NCBI GenBank assembly: GCA_025449115.1
Contig: JAHLKC010000075.1
Span: 62,001-126,000, forward strand
Length of the DNA: 64,000 bases
Direction of reading: 5' to 3'
Source of the DNA: Chytridium lagenaria
Lineage: Eukaryota > Chytridiomycota > Chytridiomycetes > Chytridiales > Chytridiaceae
Numbering within the stretch: position 1 is the first letter of the stretch; each line of letters begins with the position of its first letter. This document shows positions 24,686 through 36,014 of this stretch, one piece after another. The notes below the pieces were generated by a model, which saw only the letters and a list, made by a program, of their open reading frames with translations, did not search any database and was not told the DNA's origin. The translations under genes and the position numbers were made by a program.

Positions 24686-27305
24686 ACTGAGTCGAGAGGG
24701 TTAGGGAGGAAGGACAAGGAATGGGAAATGGATGTGGAAAGAGGTCTTTAGGGGGGGATGTATGTGCAGAAACCTGCGCTTATGTAGGGTTTGATGGGCA
24801 TGGGTGGGTTCACTTAGTCACAACAAGCTCTGGAGATGGGGTGCTCTAATGGGACAGAGAAGGGATAGGGAGATGCGTCCCGAAAACTTGTTTTCCTTCC
24901 GACGCACCCGAAGCGAAGCAATCAACAATAAAAAAGCAGCATCTAATATTGGGACTATCAATCATAAAAGGATATCTATCATACGGCACCGTGTTTTTGC
25001 AAGCAGCGTGGCCACCCTGCGCGTTGAGACATTTAAAATTTCCATTTTTCGGACAACCATAAATCAGGGATGCCAAGATGGTTCAGGGCAGCCCTTTAAT
25101 CCACGCGCAGCTACCGTCTGCAGACTAATACAAACACAGAGATGACTCCGTTGCGCAAGCCGGTAATAGTCACGATTATGATGGTAAGCCTTGAGATTCA
25201 GCTCAATTACTAATAAAAAGTTTAAAGATTATAATTCTTGCTTTTAATAATAATAAATACCCCACAAGAGATTGTAGGTTAACTTTCTTTTTTATCCGTA
25301 TCCGGAGGATCTAGACCATGCTGCAGTGCATTGATTCAGGTACATATCGTATTTATTTTTAAATATTATTAATAATAGTATTTATAATACAAAGCAAATT
25401 GCACGGCGATGAATGAATGCAGTGATGATGATACTAGTTCATTCAATGTAGTGGTTAAATATTTTTATATATTAGGTATATACGTCAATGTAGGAAAGGC
25501 GGGTGGTCGAGCAGCTACCTCACAGTGTTAGTCAGTCTCAGCTGAATTACAAGACAGCTAGCCATGTGCTTGCTGCTGCAGATGTGGTTCCAAGAGAAGC
25601 CTTTGAGAACTCATCATCTTTATATGTTCTCATGGTGCTCATACTAGATTATTTCTACTCCAGAAATATTTACACTGAAGTCGTCCTCCAGCTTGACCCT
25701 GGAAAGCCTTTATCAAATTCACAACACCCCCCATAAAGGCAGAGATCGTAGCAAAGGCCTCTTCCTCGATCAACCTTACTACGTCCATCATCTTCTTAAA
25801 CTCCGTTCTGTCCCAGCGACTCACAAGTCTATCATTTTGCCACAAGCACTTCACATGATCGAGTCGCGTGAATGTTTGTTCAAATATGAATATACTGCAG
25901 TGTTTGGTGTACTCGGTCTCCTTGACGACCCAATTGCGATTCCACGCGGTCCTACATCCGTGTGGTCCAACATTCCAAGAGGACCGTTTTGAGGAATACT
26001 CCACGGACAAGCAGAGCCACTTTATTCGTCGCAATGGGGACGAATTCATGGCCAAGAAAGAAAGGAGATACTTTCCGTTGGGACATCAGTAAACCTTTTT
26101 GACGAATCGGATGTGGTGCTTAACTTTATGCAACTTTGCTTGGAATCTTGCAGTGAGTTGGTTGCGGGTGTGAAGTTCTTGCGGGGATAGGGGTTGGGAG
26201 GTTGCGTCTGAGATACCCACGTCTGTAAAGCAAGCGATTGTCGATCGGAAGTACGTTATGTTAGTGGGTGCTTTAAAGGTTGGAAAAAGAGTACAAAGAC
26301 GAAAAGGAGCTTATTTAGTAAATATTTGTCTAAAGTTTATATATAGCCACGGTGATTCACATGAAGGACTTAAGCTCGGTCCAAACGATAATGAGATCTT
26401 TTCTCTTAGTGAGTTCGACCATATATTCTCTCTCCGCCCTCAACAAAGCGCTCCACCATTGCCCTGAACAGGTGTCATAAACTAGCGGCTGCGATGCTCC
26501 TGGCGGGAAAACTCTGTATAATTCGTTGGTTCGACTACAGGTTGATATCCATATAAAGTACGATGCGCTTGAACTTACTGCGGACATATATGCTATAGGC
26601 TCGAGCTCGTGTGGTAGAACTACTACGACCAAAGTTGTCGATCATGCAATGGAAATGCTTCTTGACGGCGATATTGTGAACTCGAGTATATTTTGACAGT
26701 AATCAGTAGCCATCGCGACAGTTAAAGAGGCAAAAACTCTTGAAAGTAGACTTGTTCTACATGTATGACATAAAAATACAGTTAATCTTATGCCCCAGCT
26801 TTATAGATTTTTCTGCTTTAGTCCGTTATAAAGATTTGCTTGTATATATTTTCTCCCTTAAATTCTTCTCGCGTTTTCGTTATTTTATAACGATTTTCCG
26901 TCGGCTTTAACAGCGTCTCACGCTTAATCTTTCATTATAGACTTCGGTTCGCTTCCATTGTCCGCATTTTGAGTCTGCCGTTTTTGCAAATAGATATATC
27001 TACATGAATGATAAGACATGCATGAATGATAAGACAATTTTGATATATTGGAAGCCATGTCGAAACGAAAGAAGAAAGCCTAGACTTCGCGAAGGGGATG
27101 AACAGTATTTCATCTACTTGGCAAAATTCCAAAGCCCGATGCTGAGAAACCATCAGCAGGAAGTCTTTTGACTCAAAAGTCCGAAGCATATACCTCAACT
27201 CCCAAATCTGTAGAAAAAGAAATATGCATTAGTCGAGAAAACCCCCCTTGCAAAGCTGTCCATAAAAGAAACTTTATTGAACGGTAGGATATCGCTTCAG
27301 ATGCT
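24686..27305. other. Gene-poor AT-rich region
   Basis: This 2.6 kb has no identifiable gene. It separates the start of the acyltransferase gene from the start of the RecQ gene, so it holds both promoters. AT-rich, simple-looking DNA occurs around 25200-25480. Two minus-strand open frames (25639-26055 and 26357-26632) have protein-like composition but match nothing I recognise. No tRNA or mobile-element signature was seen. Confidence 0.45.
25639..26055 (-). other. Unassigned open frame, possibly an exon or gene remnant
   Basis: The distal half translates to an amphipathic, charge-patterned segment (EFKKMMDVVRLIEEEAFATI) unlike random AT-rich frames. The upstream half is less convincing. The opposite strand is also open for much of this interval (25693-25992), so strand choice is uncertain. 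No family is recognised, and a bona fide gene is not claimed. Confidence 0.2.
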
Positions 27306-30300
27306 ATGGCATATTCGCAGTATAGCTCATTGTGTGCAGTATTCAAGTTGTCGAAGTTTCGAGGTGATCAGGAAGAAATTGTTAAAGGAGCCATGCAAGG
27401 TTATTGTTTCTTTCGGTGATGGAAGTTGATCCATTATTAGGACAGGATATGCTGGTACTGATGCCCACGGGAGGAGGGAAGTCCTTAACGTATGCATGGA
27501 AACCAATCTATCTCTTGTGACCTCACATTTTTGTGCAGATACCAGCTACCTGCCGTCTTAAGCGACGGAATTACCGTCGTAATTTCCCCATTAATAGGTA
27601 AGAACTATATATTTGAGCATAATAACAACCGTTTTAGCTTTAATTGTATGTTATTTTCATAGTCACAATTTATCTCATATTGCCCAATAGCAAAACCAAG
27701 TGGATGCTTTGCAAGCATTAAATATTAAAGCGGCCACCATTAACTCAACATTAAAAGCCCAACCACGGAAAGAGGTAGATTTATTCTAATTAGTCAGTGT
27801 CCAACTAGTTATTAGATTATGAAGGATTTAACGTCACCATGCCCGAAGATTAAATTACTCTATGGTAAGCTGTGTGTTAATCCAATGCCATTGGCTAATG
27901 GCTGAACTCGCGCAGTTACACCGGAACTACTCGCCACTGATGGTTTTCGAGACGTTTTAAGACGGTTGAACCAAAATAAAATGTTTGCCAGACTGGTGGT
28001 GGATGAGGTGGGCATATTTTTTTCAAGGTGTTAAGCTATTTTTTAGGCGCATTGTATATCAGAGTGGGGGCATGACTTCAGGTAGCATCGAAATACCATA
28101 ACATAGTTTGACAAATGTTATAGGAGTGACTACAGGAAGTTGGCATATTTTAAAGAAACGTATCCTCAGTTACAAGTGATGGCGCTAACTGCCACAGCAA
28201 CAGAAAGGTAAAATATTTAAAACGGTATATGGCTACTATTTTAACACTGAATAATTCAAGTGTACGCGCAGACATTGTGAGGCAGTTAAACATCAGTGGA
28301 AATTACCGTCTGTTTGTATCATCATTCAACCGTCCAAATCTGAATTACGAGATCCGTTTCAAGCCGATGGGTTCGAATGATCCCTATCCAGACCTTAAAG
28401 ACTTTCTCCTTGGAAAGTCAGAAGAGGTTTCTGGAATCGTCAAGTCCTCGAAAGAAGTTGGATCGAACGGCAAAAGAAAAGTGTCAGACATGTCAACCTC
28501 TTCGAAAGGGCAAGTTGGCCTCAGCGGTATTATGTGGGTGATATTTGGATATTATTCTTGTGTTTATTCTGTAATATTTAGCTACTGCTCAACTCGCAAG
28601 ACATGCGATGAACTGGCTGAGCGGTTAAGGGCCGATAAAATCATGGCGAAGGCATATCATGCTGGATTATCGAACGATATGCGCACTGAAATACTAAAAG
28701 CATGGACGCGGGGACCTCTTGAGAAAAAGGCTGTAAAGGAAGTGAAAGTGAAAGCGCCGGTAGTCATCCATGATACTGATGATGACGACGATTTTATGGA
28801 CGGACCCTCCAAAAGACTTAAGACCCAGGCGGCTTCTGTGAAAGTACATTCAGCATCAGAGCCGCAAGCTTCGGAAAAGAAAGCTTCGCCCCTACCGGAA
28901 AGCGTGGATATTGTAATCGCAACGATAGCGTTCGGGATGGGAATTGATAAAAAAGATGGTAAGTATTGGACTTTTATGCTTGTTGACATGTCACGTTAGT
29001 GAGGTTTGTAATCCATTGGGACTTGCCAAAGTCTCTTGAAGCATATTACCAACAAGCAGGGCGAGGTCAGTAGCTTTGTGTTTTCCAGCATATATGTTCT
29101 CTCTGCGATGTCTGAATTCTTTGTACAGCTGGGCGAGACGGGGAGTCCAGTAGATGCATACTCTATTATAGTAGAGAAGATAGGGATCGCGTTAATTATC
29201 TCCTTGCACAAAGCGGGACAAACGAACAACCTGAAAGCAAAATGTCGGCAAAATCAAAAACGAATTCTCTAGAGGCAAATATGGAGGCTTTTAAGCAGGT
29301 TTGTCATGCTGTACCTTTTATCGTCAAATGTGAGTATTACTAATATGCATGAAGATGGTAAATTATTGTGAGAACGTGAAGGAATGTCGGCATCTATTCC
29401 TTGTTCGATATTTTGGAGAGAAGATACCGAAGTCAGCAACGAGCGAGTTTTTATGCAAGCTTTGTCCGGAGAAGAAATTCTGCGATGTTTGTAGTGATGC
29501 CGAGGGGCTGGCTAAGCGGGCAAGTGTAGCCTTGAGTTCGGGCCAATCTTCGTCATTTCTGAAAAATGTGACCACAGTTGAACTGAGCGCTTTGTCGACG
29601 AAGGGTCGCGGTGGCTTCGAGGCTGATTCTGGGTAAGCAATTCCCCCTATTACAGTCTATTTATTGGTTTGCTCTTAGGCCTGTTCGCCTTCGTGACGGT
29701 TCCTTTGCAAGCTTTTCTACAGCTTCCGGGCGTTCGTGGGTTCGGAAAGGCGCGTATTCACATGAGAATGAAATTGCGTTGGTGGATGTTGATGAGGATG
29801 GAGGATATGAGTATTCTAGAGGCCGCGGTGAAAAACGGTCAAGGTTCCAATATGAAGAAGACGGCATCGTTGATGACGATGAGGATTTTGGGGAACGATG
29901 GGCACGAGAGCGGCAGCAGAGAAAAACTCAGAAAGTCATGGGTTCTATGGCTACTGGTTTTTACAACGGCGAGTGGGAAGGCTTTACATACATGTGGGAA
30001 TTTTTTTGTTCTGTTGAATCTCTAAGCCAATACATAGCAAGCGGAAAACCTACCACCGTTGGTTAGTATACATCTTGATACCCAGCTTTTCCTCGATTTC
30101 TTTTGATTCTCAGAAGTTTTATGCGTTGTTGAGAAAATTACTCTATTTTTCCGGATATCCTATTTTCTAACATTATTGTCAGAGCTTGTAAACCAATGGA
30201 AACCGTCTTTGAGATATCCGGAACTTGCCATCACCCGATCGCATGCCGTTTCAGATTTGCCTCTTGAGGTTCGCGAATCTTCATATGAGAAAATCCAACA

Positions 30301-30691
30301 AGCAATATCGAAGCATATCAACCCACAAAATCCATTATGTCCCCTCTGGACGTTAGAGATCTTAACGAGCGCCGGCGACTTCCCAGAAGCTAGGAGATGG
30401 TATTCTCCTTGCGTTGGCCGTTCCGACAATCTCTAACATTTCTTTCTTATATTTTGCTGTAGTGCCTTATTGAAAACCTTTGCTGTCTCTTTAGAGACTT
30501 GGTGCTTTTTGAAGAGCAAGCATGCTGTCACATACAAGACTTTGCTTAGCTCACGGCTTCGAGAGATCATTTCCCCGTCCTTTCTATCAACAATTGTTGC
30601 CGCTCAAGAACAGCCGCATGATCCGTCTGTGTCCAATAATATATCATGTGGGATATTCCAAGAGGAGCTGAGAAAAGTCGCTTCTAATTAA
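27306..30691 (+). CDS. RECQL5: RecQ-family DNA helicase, RECQL5-like
   Basis: ATP-dependent 3'-5' DNA helicase of recombination control. ATG at 27306 gives KLSKFRGDQEEIVKGAMQ, then an intron, then motif I (MPTGGGKSLTYQLPA) split by a second intron. DEAH box VVDEAHCISEW spans the intron near 28010-28047. Motif III is MALTATAT. The second RecA lobe has YCSTRKTCDELAERL and IVIATIAFGMGIDKKD, then a Q-A-G-R-A-G-R type motif VI split by an intron near 29060. The RecQ zinc-binding module follows (YCENVKECRHLFLVRYFGE, then two CxxC-type pairs). The C-terminal part (about 30.2-30.6 kb: VRESSYEKIQQAI, FLKSKHAVTYKTLLSSRLREI) resembles the RECQL5 segment after the zinc module rather than a BLM/SGS1 RQC-HRDC tail. 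An acidic insertion (28740-28900) separates the helicase motifs. The stop is 37 bp from the STN1 stop. Confidence 0.85.
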
Positions 30692-30728
30692 TTATATGTA
30701 CATATGTATTACTTTATATAATATACAA

Positions 30729-32090
30729 TCACTCTTCCTCAAAAGCTTTATAACTTCTGTAGTTATTTTCATAGATTAAACTTCCTTGCTGCAATGCCTG
30801 TAGGGATGCCTTTATCATTTTGCGGTCTACGCATCTGAAACGTGGATCTTTATGCAAAAGCATCACAATGACTTCTTCCATAACACCGTCTTTGTTGCTA
30901 ACAGCTAGCGTTGCGGGGTTTTTTATAATGTCAAGTATGGCTTTTCCCAGATTGATGTCATGCCTAATGAGACAATATATATCCGCTTCTTCATCCGCTA
31001 CGTAAGCCAATCCATCCTTGGCAAGCTTTAAAAAGGCGCGTTGAAATATCATCTCGATCTGTCTTTCCATATCGATGGACTTTGGCTATAGGATTATTAG
31101 GAAACTTTTCAAAGGTGAAGCAAAGAACCTGGGAAGCAACCATTTTCTTTGCTATGTAATATAGTTGTGGAAACTTTCGGGCATCTGCGTACTTGATCGA
31201 CGTTATATTCATAAATCCTAGAAGGGACCATATCAGGAGCTGTTGGAAAGCACCTGACGTTATCTCAACACGCGTATCAAGGTCGGAGTAGATATCGTCG
31301 ACTTTCCGCCTAATAGAATCCAATGTAAGCTTATCGGAGCCAGGCATAAATGGGTCAGATTCCTCAGGATTCTCAGATGCTCCCTTCATCGCCTTATCCC
31401 CGTATTCTGGCGGTATATGGGACGGGATCGAATACGCTTTTTGATGAGTTTGGACGACTTGAAGCCACCACAAAGTTTCCATATTCGGATCTTTTTCGAT
31501 GGCTATTTACGCGTACGCAGTTGTTAGAGTGTAAGATATTACCAACGAGCTTACCTGAATTTTTTATCTGTAGCTTTCTCATGTTATACTTGGTAGTAAC
31601 TCGACCCGTTGCAGATATAAGACATCCCAGAGGGTATGTATCGCGAACTATTTGCGCTCGACTATGAGAATCAAACCAAAACATACATTCAATGATGCCA
31701 GTTCCATCATCAACTATAAGTTGTTAACATGGTGTCTAACAGCATTCTCCCACCTGAATACGAAATGAATTTCTCTCGCTCATCTTTTGCAACGACTATC
31801 CCACAAATTCGAGCCGTGCGAACAGGATGATTTTTCATAATATATACATCTGAAGCTTCAGAAATGCACTACCATTTAAGAGTACCTGCAATGTTCGGGT
31901 GTTGCTCCATCTCGAGAAGGTCTTTAATAGAAACGAAGACATGCGACCAAAATGTATAATCCAGCCCGATCAAATGTGGGGGCAATGCGCAGACTTTCGG
32001 GCTTTTGACAGGCTCAACAATCGGTTCTGAATGTTGACTCTCGGCATCTGTTTCGCATGCTTGAGAAAATGGTTCCAGATCTTTGTCCAT
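30729..32090 (-). CDS. STN1: CST complex subunit STN1 (telomere-capping OB-fold protein)
   Basis: Subunit of the CST (Ctc1/Cdc13-Stn1-Ten1) single-stranded-DNA-binding complex that caps telomeres and helps DNA polymerase alpha fill in the C-strand. ATG at 32090 is used because the frame has a stop just upstream. Order: a polar N-terminus; LIGLDYTFWSHVFVSIKDLL; an OB fold spread over short exons (MKNHPVRTARICGIVVAKDE, then FISYSVDDGTGIIECMFWF, then GRVTTKYNMRKLQIKN); a linker with AIEKDPNMETLWWLQV; and C-terminal winged-helix domains (MIFQRAFLKLAKDGLAYV). Exons join in phase, including a 45-nt intron upstream of the winged-helix part. The residue pattern follows human STN1 through the OB fold and first winged helix. 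It is tail-to-tail with RecQ and head-to-head with RAD54B. Confidence 0.85.
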
Positions 32091-32225
32091 TTCGACAACT
32101 TCAAGTTTGGAATCTCGGACAAGCTTTCCCAGTCACAATCCATCAAACTGATGATCCCATAGCTAATCATACTTTCTCTCTCAAATCATCTCAATCTACC
32201 TCCAGTCAGATTATTGATATTTAAA
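32091..32225. promoter_or_regulatory. Short bidirectional promoter between STN1 and RAD54B
   Basis: Only 135 bp separate the divergent start codons of STN1 (32090, minus) and the RAD54B-like gene (32226, plus). Both promoters and 5' UTRs must fit here or overlap the coding regions. No specific factor site is claimed. Confidence 0.6.
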
Positions 32226-35200
32226 ATGCCAGAAGCCTACTCTGTTCTCTTGCGCAAGAGGCAATTTAAGAAAAGAAAGGTTAGCAGTTTGAGTACACAT
32301 AACGACTAAGTTACAAGACATGGGAGCAAGACGGTGTCCTGATCATCGCAAGCACTGGGGCTTTACTATTCAATCCTGATGGAAAGCAGTTATTTGGCCA
32401 GCTGACGCCCACATGTTGACGTGTTTAGAATTGGAAAGTCAGCGTCTACCAAAAAGTTTGACGAGGACAGCACCCTATTCATCGGCGATTGGGAAATGGA
32501 GATATCTTCCACGATCAAGTGGGAAGATTACCTTTCGGGAAGTTAGAAAGCGCTTGGAAACTAAGCTTACCTTTCAAGAATGCTTCATCAATCAAGGGTC
32601 GCTTCAGCCGACGAAGATTCCCAAAATTGCTGAGACTGTCCATGCAAAGTTCCGGAAACCATTGTCGACTTCAAACATATCTCCGCCTTCAACTCCTGCG
32701 CCAAAGGTGAATAAAGAGATTGCTGGCATAAAAATGCCGCGTCCACCTTCTGATTGCGCAAAGAAGGTCGTCCGCGATGTTGTTATTGATCCGTGAGCCT
32801 TTTCCCGTAAAACCTTTCTAAATATCGGTATAGGGTCCTGGGAAGTAATATGCACCATGTCTCGCGATCTAAATACCTAAAGAATTCCTTCGCCCTCATC
32901 AAATTGAAGGAGTGTCATTTCTTTACGAATGCGCGATGGGATATAGGTCTTTCAATGGAAATGGAGCCATTCTAGCGGATGATATGTAAGAATATTTTCA
33001 GTGCGTAAAACTCACTACAAGGGGTCTTGGCAAATCTCTGCAAGCCGTCACTTTGCTCTGGACTTTGCTTAGTTTGTGCATTATCTATCCATAGCCGTTG
33101 ACTTGCTTAGAGCAAAGCCCTTTCTCTGGGATCGCACCTACCATAAAAAGGGCATTGATTGTTTGCCCTGCGTACTATGATTAACATTGCTATACTTTCT
33201 AACCTTGTTTAGAACTTTAATCGGACATTGGAAAGCTGAAGTCAAGAAATGGTAGGAGTTAATTAATTAGGAGGCTTTTTTTTATTTCTTCTCATCCTAA
33301 TATAGGCTCGGAGACGAAAGGGTAAAGGTGCTTTGTTGTGATGGACCTTCCGACGTCTCCACATTCGGGCTCGGGAAAGCATATTCAATTCTTATTTGCG
33401 GATGTTCAAGAATCATTTAACCTTAGCTGAACTTTTTAAGATGAGCGCCTCCGGACTGTTAGCAAGCAACTTGCCAGCGCCGGAATTGATATAATTATTG
33501 CGGATGAAGGGCATCGTTTAAAAAACAGCGATGTTCAGGCATCAAAGGTCCTCAACAGCATTCAGACGAAAAAACGCATAATTTTATCAGGGACTCCTGT
33601 TCAGGTAATATCGATATTTTTCATTAACAGTTATTAAACACAATCTCAGAATGACCTCAGTAGGTGGCAGCTATATTTAAATATCTTAACATATAGGCGA
33701 GTTATTTGCCATGTGCGATCTTGTAAACCCTGGCGTGCTAGGACATCGATCAAGCTTCACTGTATGTTTTTAAAATGAGTTTGAAATAACGCGACAAAGA
33801 AAATATTCGAGGATCCAATTTTAAGGTCTAGAGAACAACACGCGTCGAAAGAAGCAATAGCACTTGGAGTGGAGGTCTGAATAATGTTTTATATATTATC
33901 TAAAATTTTATAGCGCTCAAAAGAGGTAGATCCGTCTAATTTAAATTATTTTCACCCTGTCCAGCTGCATCGCTTGACTCAGCTGTTTCTATTACGCCGG
34001 ACAGCAGAATCCATCAAAAAGTATCTTCCCCCAAGACGAGAGTTTACTATCGTTGTTCGACTTAGCCAACTTCAGCAAAAAATCTACAAAGAAATTCTTG
34101 AGCACCACTCTATGAGAAGCTTGCGGTTAGAATCAACTTCTTTCAACAGTAAAATGGCATTCTCTCTCATTTCTTTGCTAATTAAGGTAATTTCGAGATA
34201 CCTTCAGAAAATCTAACATTATCAGCTCACGAATTCTGCCGAATTGGTAGACTTCAGCTTATTAGTGGAACTAAAGTTTATAGGTCAAACAGGATTCTGG
34301 GCAACTAGTTGACGACTTGGATTGAAAAGTTTTATTGCTAAAGTTGAAGGGAATGATGATTATCAGTCATGTAAATTTCTTTATTGTTAATCGGTATATA
34401 ATGGACTTTAAGCCAAATTGATACTTTTGGAGCAACTTCTAAAGTCTATTAAATCTACTTCGGATGAAAAGGTATTTTCCTATGCATATAGTAATTGAAC
34501 AACAGTAGGTGGTCATAGTATCTAACTGGACACAAACGTTGGATTTGGTGGAAAGGGTAATGGAAACAAATTCCTGGAATTATATGCGTTTAGACGGAAA
34601 AACAAATGTGAAGGCTCGTCAGGTAATTAAAGCTATAATAATTTTATCACAATTTTGTCTTGCAGGACATCGTGACGAGGTTTAATGCAAAAGATTCCGA
34701 CGATGCATTTTGCATGCTCTTGAGCGCGAAGGCAGGAGGTGAAGGTATCAGCCTCATAGGTGCATCTCGTTTAGTTTTATTCGACATCAATTGGAACCCT
34801 GCTGTCTGCAAGCAAGCACAGGCAAGAATTTGGAGGGAAGGTCAAAAGAAGGACGTTAAAATATATCGATTCTTGGCGCATGCGTCAATTGAAGAAAAGA
34901 TATTCCAGCGTCAAATCTTTAAAAACGCACTTGGCGACGAAGTTTTCAACGATGATGGGAGTCATGAATTGTTTGAATTTAAAGACGTAGTTTCTAAATA
35001 ATTGATTCGACGTTAATGATGACAGTTGCGAGATTTGTTTACGCTGAACTCTGAGGGAGACACCTCATTGAACGCAAGCATAAAGGTAAGGATCATGGAC
35101 ACCACTTTTGATTCTCAACACTTGAAGACGATGCCGGATTGGGAATTTATAAACCAAGAAGATATGGAGTCTGCTGACCCATGCCTTGCTTCAACCTGCG

Positions 35201-35247
35201 GCAGCGATTTGGGGCTTGTGTCATTAGTTCTCTCGAAAGCGGGTTAA
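32226..35247 (+). CDS. RAD54B: RAD54B/Rdh54-like Swi2/Snf2 DNA translocase
   Basis: DNA-dependent ATPase that remodels Rad51- or Dmc1-DNA filaments during homologous recombination. ATG at 32226 begins [17 protein letters not shown], then [14 protein letters not shown] and, after a probable frameshift near 32430-32460, [16 protein letters not shown], like the N-terminal module of RAD54B/Rdh54. The Snf2 core follows: [17 protein letters not shown]; Walker [19 protein letters not shown] split by an intron; DEGH box ([12 protein letters not shown]); [26 protein letters not shown]; the C-lobe [34 protein letters not shown]; and motif VI-like [18 protein letters not shown]. The tail [18 protein letters not shown] crosses an intron, and the gene ends at 35247. 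The N-terminal module favours RAD54B over RAD54. Introns are many and short. Confidence 0.8.
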
Positions 35248-36014
35248 TCTAAGCTCATTGTATTGAGGGATTACATGTTTCTCAAAGTGTATACACAATT
35301 TAACAGCATTTCATTCTTGTTATATTTCTTCAAAGTAAAGAAACTCTTATGGTGAAGGCAAAATTCAAAGACATGATACCCTTAGCAAAAACACGAGAAT
35401 CTTTCCTGCAAGTAGTGCGTGGGACACTGTTCCAGCTCAAACTGTATAGTTTCAAGAGCATTCCCCAGCTGTAGCTACAACTACAGCGTCACTCATCGCC
35501 TGCAACTCAGCTTCACCCCTTCCTTACGTCCCCTATCCCTCGATTTAATCGAAAAACCACCTACCTTCTCACACCGCCTCTGACTATCTCTGAACTATCT
35601 CCGAAATCAGACGTGGTGTGGTAACCCCGGGGCGGCAACTCCTTGATAAGTAAGCCAGAAGTACATAATCCCGGATCGGTGGAGTTATATCATCGCAATA
35701 TCTCTCCATACTTTTGCCCAGGACTTGCATATCTCAAGGTACGGATCCACATGGCGGCGAAAATCTGCCAGGATATCATGCTTTACGGCAGACTCGGCAA
35801 CCGCTTCAAGGGTGTATGGTTGAAATAAAGTGATTGTTGATTAAGTGTTCATGGTACTTATTATGCTTTTCAATAAACGTATGATTCCTGAAGTATTGAG
35901 GTGAGTTCCTCGCTGTCTCCTAGCCATCGGTTTCTGTCAAGCTGCGCTTTACAGACGGTCAAGTTCAAAGTATTTCTTCAATTTCTGTTTAAGAAAATTC
36001 ATGAGGGAGCGGTT
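35248..36014. other. Intergenic region upstream of PAN2
   Basis: This is the 767-bp gap between the RAD54B stop and the PAN2 ATG. 35500-35830 is less AT-rich than its flanks and has a short open frame (35643-35828) of no recognisable family. An in-frame open stretch without an ATG reaches back from the PAN2 start to 35901, so an upstream coding exon for PAN2 is not excluded. Confidence 0.4.

Noticed and set aside
28370..28380. GGTTCGAATG resembling a tRNA B box
   Set aside because: It lies inside a RecQ helicase exon. No A box, acceptor stem or anticodon arm can be folded around it.
30991..31667. Plus-strand frame 31350-31667 as a gene
   Set aside because: It lies antisense to well-supported STN1 exons.
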